The translations under genes were made by a program, and so were the position numbers. This document shows positions 53,501-60,772 of a stretch of 64,000 bases of DNA, piece after piece. How positions within the stretch are numbered: the stretch's first letter is position 1; every line of letters begins with the position of its first letter. The notes beneath the pieces were generated by a model. That model worked only from the letters and a program-made list of their open reading frames with translations. It was not told the origin of the DNA and ran no database searches. Source of the DNA: Methanohalophilus mahii DSM 5219 (GTDB lineage Archaea; Halobacteriota; Methanosarcinia; Methanosarcinales; Methanosarcinaceae); the NCBI RefSeq assembly GCF_000025865.1, contig NC_014002.1, positions 62,001-126,000 of the forward strand. The letters run 5' to 3'.

Positions 53501-56500
53501 GAAGTTTGAACGTGGTCTTATGCACGCCGGTGGCAACCCTGTCAAAGGGTATCGATACATTGAGGTTCTTTGTGGTTTCCGATTCAATATCAAAGGTTGT
53601 TGTATCGGAATAGTTTATATCGCCATCCGGATTTATGTAACTGGTTTCAAGCACGAGATCACTGAAATTAGTTATCTCCATATTTTCAATATCTATGCTG
53701 AAATTGTTTGTTTCATAAAAACTGAAATCAGGTTCCTGTGCTACTATTAAATTCAGTACCCTGTCCTTGGCAAGAATATACTGGGAATTGGTTCCTATCA
53801 ATTTGCCATTGTTTGTAACTTCCACCACAAAATTATAACTACCCTTGTTTTGAGGACTGAATTCAATACTGCCGTTGTAAACAGACGTTGCAGTTATGTT
53901 TGAAGTTGTGGTTTCCCGTTTGACCAGATTGGATTTTGAGTCATAGATTTTCACATCTATAGATGCATTGGGAATGTCGCCCGTACTCCTCATTATCGTG
54001 TAATTTAAGGTATTATTGCTTTTTGTCTTGAAGATATCTCCCGAGTCAAATTCAATATCCAGTTTGGGAGAGAAGCAATACAAACCAAGAGTTGCAGACC
54101 CTATCTTGTTTCCATCGGTATCATAGAGCCTGGACCATAACCTATCAAATGTACGTACATTTTCAAGTTTATGATTAAAAGATGTGCTACCCTGGGCTGG
54201 CACTTCAAGTGTTTTTTCGAGATTGTACCATGAACGGTCTTTGGCAATACCATAGGCAAGATCATATTCAATCCAGCCGTGATGCGGGAAACAGTAGTTT
54301 AAAGTGACATTTTGATCAGTATCCCCGTTATTCCAAACCGTTACTGTAAAAACGGCGTCACTTCCGTAAGCAAAACGGTCATTGGTTGATCTTATACTGT
54401 AGGTGATATCAGGAGTTGTACTGTATCCCTGGTCAGAGGCAACATATTTTCCAATCGCCATCTTCCTGGCATCATATTCGGTGTATGCCGTGTCGCTTTC
54501 ATTTACAAGAATATAATCCAGGTTCCAGACGCCAAGCGTGCTCCCGGTTTTTGGTTTATAGGAGAAATTGATCTGTTTGCTTGCGCCGGGTTCAAGTTCG
54601 GGATCCAGATCTATTGTGTTTTCAACCTCGGTATTGCCAAGAGGATCGGTAAACTTGAAAATTACCTGTGTGGCTGCAAAATCACCTTTATTGGTTATGT
54701 TTACCGGCGTATCAATACTATCTGTTTCAAGCATTGCTTCTACATTGGCCGGATTTTCTGCCCATGCCAGTACGTCACGTACAAGGAGTTCGCCCTGCAG
54801 GGTCGAGGCACCGTCAAAATAGGCCCAGTCATCATATACCGATGTTGCAATTACAGTTCCGTTATAATAATCATATGCAAGCATTGCGGGCATACTATTC
54901 TTGTTGCGTTTCAAAATAATTGTAGTGTTTTCAGGGTAGGACGTGAAATAACCGTCTATGTTTACAGTCAGAGTAGGTTTTGGCTGGCCTGAAACCGCAG
55001 GATGGTATGTACCGATACTTGCTGCATTGTACAGACAGCTCTGGTCTTCCTGCCATCCCGCTCCTCCCAGGGCACGTGTACCATTGTGAGGAAGGATACT
55101 GTATTCATAACCGTGTTGCTGGGCCATTACAAATACGGTTCCTCCGGTCGCAGCATATTCTTCTAATTTGTTTTGTATCTGGGTCGATGAATCCAGGCCG
55201 TATAAGGAGCCTGAAGGCAGGAATAGTATAGGGGTGTCATGGACAAGTTGCTGGGTATCGGCGACTGCAAAATCCTGCACACGTGTCAGTTTTACAGGTA
55301 TGCCTCTGTTTTCCACCATGGCCTGGGCGGATGCATAGAAACCCTTCTGGAGCATTAACACGTCTGGTGCGAGTTCGAGTTCTTCCTTAATAGCCGTATA
55401 ATTGTTTACAATTGTGCTATAGACATCTGCCTGGGAATTGCTGAGTTCATAGAGTTTATTTAATTCTGCAGTGTCCGTGTAATTACTTACATTTGCCCTC
55501 TCAAGTTGTCCAAGTCTATACTCGTTGAGGTACACGGGGTTGGTATAGCCTTTTTTGTAGGCATTGCGTATCTGTAGACTTGTTACATCGGTATTGCGAA
55601 GTTTGGAACTTGCTACACTGAATGTATCATCCGGATGGTCCCCTCCGGGACTTGAAGGTTCTATAGGATCATCTTCGGGTTCTGGAAGGTCATCAAGTTC
55701 AATTTCATCTTCCAGTTCAATTTCGTCAGGTTTCTCTTCATCTCCGGGAAAATCGTCTTCGTCTTCCTTTTCCTCTTCGTCTACTTCATCTTCCTTGTCT
55801 TCCTTCTCCTCTTTCTCCTTGTCCAGGTCAATCTCTTCCTCTTCTTCGACCTTTTCCTTCTTCTCTTCAAGTTCCTTCTTTTTCTCTTTCAGTTCTTCTC
55901 TCTTCTGTTCAAGTTCTTCCTTTTTGATCTGCTCCTTCTTTTCCTTTATTTCTTCCTGGGTTTGTCTATATTCCTTTACGGATTTTTCATAATCGGCTTT
56001 TGCATCATAAACATCAATAACTGTTTTTCCAAGTTCTGTTACACGGTCTGCGGTAAAAGCTGTCACAACAACCAGTCCTGCGGTTGTAGCTGCCGTTACG
56101 CCAGCAGCAGCTGTGGGAACCACTGTTGTTACAACATAGCCTGCCGCATTGACCGCACCTGTTACTGCCGTTTTTGCAACACGTGCAACTGTGGATCCTG
56201 TTCCTGTTACCGCTTCTCCCACGGTGCTGATTACACCCGTGGCAACTCCGGCAACTTTACCTCCAGTATCGGCGATAACCTTTGCAGTGCCTTTCGCAAC
56301 ACTACCAACTGCCGAGACACCTGCTTCCAGCCCTGTTTTGAGAGTATCAAGCCAGCCCCATCCCTTGCCATTTGGCCCGTAATAGGAAGATGCACCTGTC
56401 TGGGGGTCAAAAACAATAAAAACACTTCCTGTAAAATTTCCTGCCACCACCTCATCACGGGGTATTATTACAGTGTATCCCGAATCCACAGCGTTTTCTA

Positions 56501-58376
56501 CAATGGTTTTGTCATTTTTGGAGATATTGAGGTTTGATCCGGCATTGTCCCAGTTTGAACTATTAAGGGTTAATATGGGTATACCGTTTTCTCCTGCTAT
56601 TTTTATTATCTCGGAAGTGGAATAGGCCGTGACATTGTAACTGAGGGAAAGCATACTTTTTTCCATGGATGAGGCAGTCATGCCCCGGCTAAAGAGAAAA
56701 GCATATGATTTGGCAGAATCCCCGTCTTTTGCAGTCGGGTTGATTATATCCCGCACTATATCCGTGTAAACCCCGTTCATATGTACACTGCGGGTATCGT
56801 TTGTTTCGGTGACATTAAATTGAGTTCCAACAAGCATTACCGAAGGATGTCTGGTATATGTCACATCTGTGGATGCGGCTGCAATGGAGTTGTATAACCG
56901 GTATTTACCCCAAAAGGTAAGCGCCTGTAAATTCAACAGTTCTCCATACAATTCGTCCTTTGTAACATCGAAATACTCTAAATCCAGCAGTTCACTGGTT
57001 ACTTCATATCTTTCCACCCTTTCAGACATATGAGCAGTTGAAACCGGTTGTAAGGCAAGCCCAATTACAAAATAGGCACCTGTTTGAAGGGTGCGTGTGT
57101 AAGCATCAATCTGTCCGCCGGGTGCGATGAAACCAATCTCCAGTTCCTGTTCTGATCCCAGCGTGCTGGGTTGTCCTGCGGCTATTAGTGCTCCGTCCAC
57201 CTGCAGAAGAGCGGACATATTGATATCAAGCGCGTTGACTTCACTTAAATTATCAGAACTATTGAGCAGATCGCTGTCTTTTTCTGTGCTTGGCTCATAA
57301 AAAACTGAAATCCGTTTTCCTGCAAGTTCTGTTGTATTCAGGGTAACATTGATGCCTGCAAGTTTGATATCCAGTTTATGATTAAAACTGTCGGGCAGAT
57401 TGGGATATTCTCCATGAACCCCTACAACCTTATAGGGAAGTTGTTCCGGGAGGGTGTAGTAATCGGTGTGAGGAATTATTTCTTTAGCACCAAAAATTTC
57501 ACTGTTGCTTTTATTTGCATATTCCTCATTGAGAAGAGTGCTGAAATTGTTACTCATCAAAGTAAAGGAGCTGTCTATACCGGAAACATTTATACTGGTT
57601 ACTTCATCACCGGAAGTTTCGATATTATCGTCCAGCATAGAATTGTAGTTCTCTGAATCCCGGGCAAGAGCCATGAGATCTACACCCGGGGTATAATTAT
57701 ATTGTTTGAATGACGGATCAAATTCCACCCATTGTCCATCGACATAGGCTTCCACCCAGACATGATCAAATTGTATGCCCCCTGACACCGCCTGGGCAGA
57801 TATTCCGTTTTTGCGGAGCATATCCACAATAACACTTTCATTCTCCACCCCGAAATAATTCATTGCCTGGTTGTTATCGAGCTCGATTGTTCCGTACACA
57901 TATCGGGCAGGTATATCAGAGGCTCTCAGAAGGCTTATTGTAAGTGATGCTAAATCCGCATCATTACCTTCTCGATCCTGATAGGTAAGATGGGCTCCCT
58001 TTAAAGAACCAAAATATGGTATATATTCAAAATAATTATGAACAAAAGAATATATGAGTCCCGGATCATATTGATTTTTTTCTGCTGAATCGAGAATATC
58101 AATACTTGCGTCTGCGGCAAAACGCAAATCCAAATCCGATTCAGAAGGCGGATTGTTCTGGGATTCATAGGACGGTGTGATATAGGATGAGGAAAGGGGT
58201 GCTGCATCATAATCTATTGATCGGTGCATTAACTTCAATTTCGGGTTTTCATCTGTTTTTTCCAATGGATCAAAATGTGTTTCATTGTCAACCACAGAAG
58301 GCGCTGCACCCGCAAAAGAAGCGGTTATCATTATGCATATAAGTATTATGCTTATTATTTTAGTTGTATCTTTCAT
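47595..58376 (-). CDS. Giant secreted transglutaminase-like/CARDB surface protein (3,593 aa)
   Basis: Signal peptide MKDTTKIISIILICIMITAS then FAGAA. A transglutaminase-like domain spans about residues 90-235: GNDADLASL, SLLRASDIPARYVYG, FDHVWVEAYVDGQWVEFDPS. His and Asp are kept, but the position of the usual Cys is Asp. An Ala/Gly-rich hydrophobic stretch (675-780), a Lys/Glu coiled coil (795-905), many CARDB/Ig-like repeats and a propeller-like part (about 2290-2865, repeats such as LWILSDNTVYNYDPVSDML) follow. The end (VKAAQVGPGRGGE) lacks a sorting tail. Start ATG 58376 is chosen for the signal peptide; the frame opens ten codons earlier. Confidence 0.88.
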   Translation of the reverse strand: MKDTTKIISIILICIMITASFAGAAPSVVDNETHFDPLEKTDENPKLKLMHRSIDYDAAPLSSSYITPSYESQNNPPSESDLDLRFAADASIDILDSAEKNQYDPGLIYSFVHNYFEYIPYFGSLKGAHLTYQDREGNDADLASLTISLLRASDIPARYVYGTIELDNNQAMNYFGVENESVIVDMLRKNGISAQAVSGGIQFDHVWVEAYVDGQWVEFDPSFKQYNYTPGVDLMALARDSENYNSMLDDNIETSGDEVTSINVSGIDSSFTLMSNNFSTLLNEEYANKSNSEIFGAKEIIPHTDYYTLPEQLPYKVVGVHGEYPNLPDSFNHKLDIKLAGINVTLNTTELAGKRISVFYEPSTEKDSDLLNSSDNLSEVNALDINMSALLQVDGALIAAGQPSTLGSEQELEIGFIAPGGQIDAYTRTLQTGAYFVIGLALQPVSTAHMSERVERYEVTSELLDLEYFDVTKDELYGELLNLQALTFWGKYRLYNSIAAASTDVTYTRHPSVMLVGTQFNVTETNDTRSVHMNGVYTDIVRDIINPTAKDGDSAKSYAFLFSRGMTASSMEKSMLSLSYNVTAYSTSEIIKIAGENGIPILTLNSSNWDNAGSNLNISKNDKTIVENAVDSGYTVIIPRDEVVAGNFTGSVFIVFDPQTGASSYYGPNGKGWGWLDTLKTGLEAGVSAVGSVAKGTAKVIADTGGKVAGVATGVISTVGEAVTGTGSTVARVAKTAVTGAVNAAGYVVTTVVPTAAAGVTAATTAGLVVVTAFTADRVTELGKTVIDVYDAKADYEKSVKEYRQTQEEIKEKKEQIKKEELEQKREELKEKKKELEEKKEKVEEEEEIDLDKEKEEKEDKEDEVDEEEKEDEDDFPGDEEKPDEIELEDEIELDDLPEPEDDPIEPSSPGGDHPDDTFSVASSKLRNTDVTSLQIRNAYKKGYTNPVYLNEYRLGQLERANVSNYTDTAELNKLYELSNSQADVYSTIVNNYTAIKEELELAPDVLMLQKGFYASAQAMVENRGIPVKLTRVQDFAVADTQQLVHDTPILFLPSGSLYGLDSSTQIQNKLEEYAATGGTVFVMAQQHGYEYSILPHNGTRALGGAGWQEDQSCLYNAASIGTYHPAVSGQPKPTLTVNIDGYFTSYPENTTIILKRNKNSMPAMLAYDYYNGTVIATSVYDDWAYFDGASTLQGELLVRDVLAWAENPANVEAMLETDSIDTPVNITNKGDFAATQVIFKFTDPLGNTEVENTIDLDPELEPGASKQINFSYKPKTGSTLGVWNLDYILVNESDTAYTEYDARKMAIGKYVASDQGYSTTPDITYSIRSTNDRFAYGSDAVFTVTVWNNGDTDQNVTLNYCFPHHGWIEYDLAYGIAKDRSWYNLEKTLEVPAQGSTSFNHKLENVRTFDRLWSRLYDTDGNKIGSATLGLYCFSPKLDIEFDSGDIFKTKSNNTLNYTIMRSTGDIPNASIDVKIYDSKSNLVKRETTTSNITATSVYNGSIEFSPQNKGSYNFVVEVTNNGKLIGTNSQYILAKDRVLNLIVAQEPDFSFYETNNFSIDIENMEITNFSDLVLETSYINPDGDINYSDTTTFDIESETTKNLNVSIPFDRVATGVHKTTFKLLEDAEVVDKKESSFVYSPTLWTHLSSTTLVRDTEETLTVYVNNGDAAAELIVDISSDMGFQNQSSILFEAGERKNIEYTIPVESDVSAGSIMVELRANGSSKQNSPLKTSSISYTGGDSKLMPTLQANIVAGNNLTFSITNEGPADTSMSYSYYFLGHSDKDEIDIAANETLSHEIPVPMISSGDYNFRLNLQNLGTDRTTRQLIPVHVQGLDLDMSMEEEELEADMYIPVKLNNSGIEITVNLEAQLTRGYEKTVLTAENVTIGAGEVKVVELPLDPSLSSGAYSLHLSYENSSYNVRSDKYYNPKIEGLGLDFDVAKKEYAAGDTLDLTIDNTGAIDTRSNVTVRLGNNDLGTQQAAVDVGEQSVLTYTLPENLPTATFGLFVNCEEANSGGVLTFSKSIPVSGLEYSLELQPQTVKPGQNLTASVSNTGTIALSGNYDLSIYDGYTLIEGSSGQVSAIAPGETELLELEVPSTIDSGTYTFIFELTDQLDSTDSKTVSVYIPDASFEMTLDDAEYLQGGSIGVTANISNIENGSFTMSLFDGQDNTIATSPPEEHNASSGSVNLTFSIPEGIMSGPYVLFVEVKDQASGLSNSTSQSLAIEGINIEPHIETANTKYLEGDTIDYEVRLNHSGTLPQGDAYIKAYLQEDMGSSGEFTLESKYPATGFERFGDTLFIGTSGGLYTETGFAEMQPVENSELAAMEISGLDVDGNLLWILSDNTVYNYDPVSDMLDEVLVVEKQEDEGHQEGGSSLFAVDSSEQVIYMPNGWEGLAAYGFDGSVTYYTSENSPLGEVTDILVLPDEVLFVDYDYTNDSSSCHSLSDGIWSTYDSSDGLLSDNVYSAVSDGNNVYFITDAGISSRDVSGGAIGTEYEFGTGESVSGVDAAGVFDGIVYFVSYSDLYRYDSSESTLNVSTIFDNWLQMSDLGVGNSALWFCDYWNGLFTSDKTASEIGDVSEVPIPDTFSPDGTITGDSDVIVSADGKSVYIYDIASQVWNRMEVPVELGVSDVTFMADHIWIASDADLIGIDKNTGDISIFNESNSDYNESSVSLIENHKGDIWVLGGGGVSVYSISDGLSTASINSPDISDPEDITAFEEIVAVINSSGTIHEYNYMSDNVRTYETGITDWNGLELEYNQDIYWVLKTGGSELYSYNPATEETSGPEESTGSTYGLATAGEKLYAVADWLYIFDGQTWNEYTGDLIPEDSDIGIESAGENVLLYAEYGDGWITSLSGQGRQLVMDRTVQFADFSTEGTWQNTYIPDRSGQLTFEVEAVTDLKQITDQAKLSVDVYERDVSVALSTAKEYYRPDEPINATVRVSNNAPATFESELVSSINKDEIGREDLVIESGDSLKFEIPVSNLPVGDHTLRVRVGDAGVSRDIVVANPEIEVSMNVPEVVSSNPFTVELFANNPGNVTAKTGVTVTNLSIEEEFDLILAPGTSQYLALNTTIANNTTVVAEFTGDIDTRLTEDMEFGERAHIDTQCQTIYRPGTVEIPVNVTNTGQYKTDFNVSFSVNDTTSLHKSYILGINQSVDDVLAFDLAAGDYNLSADATGQIPVEFEKVAFQVGQTTGFELGKAEVVSGNLSFMVNLSNKQPGIAFNGTVEIITDFYESTEQVNLSALENTSIGHNISLPELTPGNYTLQAQLLESQEVIQIANSTFTIQAPEFTVAPSLNKQNVQPGEILKYNFTVSNTGSIGAMADMYLDVPGVYEDTLTSWIASEDSHNFSFSFKAPDDLAEGYYPLYYGLEEDNLTESRFYLEGANVTVNSWLDKRAYLPGENATLTMQVENNGNYPLELYSRVKYFDFDDVHEFTVDKNSTTTFTVDIPTPQTDNKVFISVYLDSPEGDEDSGRSLYINSDYIHDRRDVNGLRISTERQAYETGETVVMNVNVTRADNLTVVGPGLDYNGYIAVNTTIDFEVPNVLSGVYRYEITYGDATGQYLLDIHGFDLIVKAAQVGPGRGGE

Positions 58377-58914
58377 ATTTCCACCTGCCCAATCTGACAG
58401 ATACAAAAATAATTTAGTTTAAACTATGGTTTTTAATTATGTGTTATGAGGTGAATTAATATTCTCAATAAATATTAAAATTAAGGATAATATTGTATTT
58501 AAATATAATGAGTGAAATAAAATCTGGTAAAATGAATATTAATAATTATATAAATAAAGGGATACAAACTTTGCTTTCCTCTGCTCATTTTTGATCTGCA
58601 CAATCTCTTCTTCAACTCTTAGGGCAGGAGTTTCTTTCTGTAAGAAGGTTAGTTGATTATGAGTGTGAGAGCGGTCTTTTTGGCAAAATCCGTGTATTTG
58701 GATACAGATCTCTATTTTTGTATCGGATCTGGTGTGGATTTTTCGTATATATCGCAATACCCAGGGCTGTTTTTCACAAAAACCGGCTTCATTTTGTATA
58801 TACGGCGCAAATTATAATATGGGAGTAATTATTATATACTTCCCTGTCATATCCCATTTGTTTGATAATTGTAAATTCCGATGGGCGTATTGACGCTTAT
58901 CAAGGGGTGTATAC
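58377..58914. other. Intergenic region upstream of the giant gene
   Basis: AT-rich promoter region of the giant gene (58390-58560). A TnpB-element-end-like repeat lies at 58610-58655 (listed separately). A TATA-like ATTATATACTTCC near 58830 may serve the small zinc-ribbon gene. Confidence 0.4.
58610..58655 (+). repeat. Solitary TnpB-element end (left end fused to right-end-like sequence)
   Basis: TTCAACTCTTAGGGCAGGAGT matches the left end TTCAACTCATAAAGCAGGAGT at 59080. It is followed at once by CTGTAAGAAGGTTAGTTGA, like the right-end CCGTAAGGGAGGGGTAGTTGA. It appears to be a deletion product with no coding part. Confidence 0.5.
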
Positions 58915-59061
58915 ATGACTCTGATTGAGAAAGAATGTCCGCTATGCGGAAATACGTTTGAAGTTGAGGAAAGACTGGCTGACAAAGAGCTGTACTGTAC
59001 GCTGGGATGCTGCCTGAAGGCAGATGGAAATCGGCCGGAAAGGTTAGTATTGCAAGTTTAA
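58915..59061 (+). CDS. Small zinc-ribbon-like protein (48 aa)
   Basis: MTLIEKECPLCGNTFEVEER then LADKELYCTLGCCLKADGNR, PERLVLQV, TAA. Two Cys pairs (C8-x-x-C11, and C28 with C32/C33) suit a zinc ribbon. AAGGGG stands six bases before the ATG and the codons look like those of neighbouring genes. It is independent of the TnpB element that starts at 59080. No family is recognised; a regulator or a small RNA- or protein-binding factor is possible. Confidence 0.55.
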   Translation: MTLIEKECPLCGNTFEVEERLADKELYCTLGCCLKADGNRPERLVLQV

Positions 59062-59079
59062 CGAGCGTTTGTGGAAAAA

Positions 59080-59127
59080 TTCAACTCATAAAGCAGGAGT
59101 CCCCTTCCGTGAGGTAGGGGAGGAATG
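59080..59127 (+). repeat. Left end of the second TnpB element
   Basis: TTCAACTCATAAAGCAGGAGT, then hairpin CCCCTTCC-GTGA-GGTAGGGG (59101-59120) and AGGAATGCG. The same opening occurs at 60625 and 58610. Confidence 0.65.
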
Positions 59128-59183
59128 CGCCTGATATTTCACAAAAGTAATTTTTTATAATAAGTAAGTGAACATACTATTGT

Positions 59184-60335
59184 ATGTTTCTCACTAAAAC
59201 AGTTATCTTGAAAATAGCAAATCCTGATAATGATTTAGTGGAAACTATGAAGAAATATTCTGATGGAATGAACTATGCTTCTGAAGTTCTTTTTGATAAA
59301 GGTAAACCAATTCCAGCGATGAAATTACAGCAGGAAGTTTACCCATATCTTCGTGAAACATTAAAATTGAAATCCCAGATGAGTTGTAACATTCCAAGAC
59401 AGGTGGCAGGGTGTTACAAAACATTAAAAAAACAGAAAAAGGCAAAATGGCAAAAAGTAGAATTTTCGCCATCATCCATGACTTTTTCTTACAAAAGGGA
59501 TTTTGTGATTGATGAAGACACGGTCAAAATAACTACTATCAACGGAAGAAAAGCATATTCCATTTTGAATTATGACTACGCTAAACAGTATTTTGAGGGC
59601 TCATGGAAATACCAGGCATCCAAAGTTGTAAAACATAAAGACGGAGATTATTATTTCCATTTATCTCTTGAAAAGGAAGCTCCTGACAAAGAAATAACAG
59701 ACGCTTCTACTTTCATGGGTATAGATGTAGGTATGAACTATCTTGCTGTTGCTTCCACTACCGACAGGAAATGTAGTTTTTTTGCTGGTGGTGAAATTAA
59801 GAATCTTCGCAACCAATACAAATCAATGCGAAAGCGTTTACAATCGAAGGGAACTTTATCTGCAAAACGAATGTTGAAATACATTTCAGGTAAAGAGAAA
59901 CGTCTTATGCGAGATGTAAACCATACAATCTCAAAAGAAATTGTGAAATTCGCAGTTAAAAACAAAGTATCAGTAATAGGTCTGGAAGATTTAACAGGAA
60001 TACGTGATTCCACTCTTTCCAAAGTTTCCAAAAAGAGAAGACATAACCACAGTAGTTGGGCTTTCCGGCAATTACAAACATTCATTGAATACAAAGCAAA
60101 AGAAGTAGGCATAATCACTCATTATGTTGACCCATCCTATACTTCTCAAACTTGTATTCGATGCAATCATATCTCTAAGAATAACCGTAACAGATTGTCT
60201 TTTAGATGTGAAAAATGTGATTATGCGAATAATGCAGACCTAATCGGTGCAATGAATATTGAACACAAAACACGGGATTACAGGTATATCCTGGAATCTC
60301 AGGGGTGCTTGTCAGCCACCCAGACGAATGCTTAA
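59184..60335 (+). CDS. tnpB: TnpB RNA-guided nuclease (IS200/IS605 or IS1341 type), second subfamily
   Basis: 383 residues. RuvC residues: Asp in FMGIDVGMNYLAVAS, Glu in VIGLEDLTGIRD, final Asp in NNADLIGAMNI; zinc pairs CIRC and CEKC. All key residues are present. It is only distantly related to the tnpB at 4858. No tnpA. The left end hairpin (59101) and the right end (60348) are similar to each other and share a GTAA/GTGA loop. A 3' relic of the same subfamily lies at 12715-12888. Confidence 0.93.
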   Translation: MFLTKTVILKIANPDNDLVETMKKYSDGMNYASEVLFDKGKPIPAMKLQQEVYPYLRETLKLKSQMSCNIPRQVAGCYKTLKKQKKAKWQKVEFSPSSMTFSYKRDFVIDEDTVKITTINGRKAYSILNYDYAKQYFEGSWKYQASKVVKHKDGDYYFHLSLEKEAPDKEITDASTFMGIDVGMNYLAVASTTDRKCSFFAGGEIKNLRNQYKSMRKRLQSKGTLSAKRMLKYISGKEKRLMRDVNHTISKEIVKFAVKNKVSVIGLEDLTGIRDSTLSKVSKKRRHNHSSWAFRQLQTFIEYKAKEVGIITHYVDPSYTSQTCIRCNHISKNNRNRLSFRCEKCDYANNADLIGAMNIEHKTRDYRYILESQGCLSATQTNA

Positions 60336-60375
60336 TTGACATTCAAGCCCCTTCCGTAAGGGAGGGGTAGTTGAC
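60336..60375 (+). ncRNA. Right end and candidate omega/reRNA scaffold of the second TnpB element
   Basis: After the tnpB stop: TTGACATTCAAG, hairpin CCCCTTCC-GTAA-GGGAGGGG (60348-60367) and TAGTTGAC (60368-60375). The bases that follow (TAGAGGCCCAGG) would be the guide if this end is used as in known TnpB systems. Confidence 0.5.
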
Positions 60376-60498
60376 TAGAGGCCCAGGTTCCTATTGCTAC
60401 AAACGAGGTTTTACTTTTTGTGCAGGCTATCCTGTGTATAAGTATATTTTTACTAATATCCATCAAAATTTGATGTATAGTATACATCATGATTACAT

Positions 60499-60510
60499 TA
60501 ATATAATAAG
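60499..60510 (+). promoter_or_regulatory. TATA-like box of small RNA copy 3
   Basis: TTAATATAATAAGG, followed by AAAAAATAATC, 31 bases (centre to G) before GGGCAGG. It resembles the boxes of copies 1 and 2 including the AAGGAAA that follows. Confidence 0.45.
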
Positions 60511-60533
60511 GAAAAAATAATCTTCTATTGTGG

Positions 60534-60615
60534 CGGGCAGGGTCTGACTCAGTTTCGTACCACCACCACACAACGACCTGTTTTTTAGGATACCTGCCCG
60601 TCCAGGATATTTTTT
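60534..60615 (+). ncRNA. Candidate small RNA of a three-copy family (copy 3, diverged)
   Basis: CGGGCAGG (60534-60541) pairs with CCTGCCCG (60593-60600). The loop core TTTCGTACCACCACCAC and a CTGTTTTTT stretch are kept, but the sequence between is different and shorter than in the other copies. TATTTTTTG (60609-60616) follows as a T-run. Unlike copies 1 and 2 it has no ATPase relic next to it, so the element does not depend on that gene. Confidence 0.5.
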
Positions 60616-60624
60616 GTAGTTTCA

Positions 60625-60676
60625 TTCAACTCATAGAGCAGGAGTCTCCTTCCGTTTACGGTGGGAGAGGAATGTG
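60625..60676 (+). repeat. Orphan TnpB-element left end
   Basis: TTCAACTCATAGAGCAGGAGT and hairpin CTCC-TTCCGTTTACGGTG-GGAG, then AGGAATGTG. It closely matches 59080-59127, but no tnpB follows. Confidence 0.6.
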
Positions 60677-60772
60677 TTCATCAATCTTGCAGACCGCTTC
60701 TGCAGCAACAACAGGGTAAATGCAACACTGGCAAAAAAGTAAAAAAAGAACCCTGGCAAATTACCAAAGTTT

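Noticed and set aside
55564-55992. A 142-codon open frame on the plus strand, very rich in serine.
   Set aside because: It is the antisense of the Lys/Glu coiled coil of the giant protein (GAA/GAG codons read backwards as serine codons). No start signal or family supports it.
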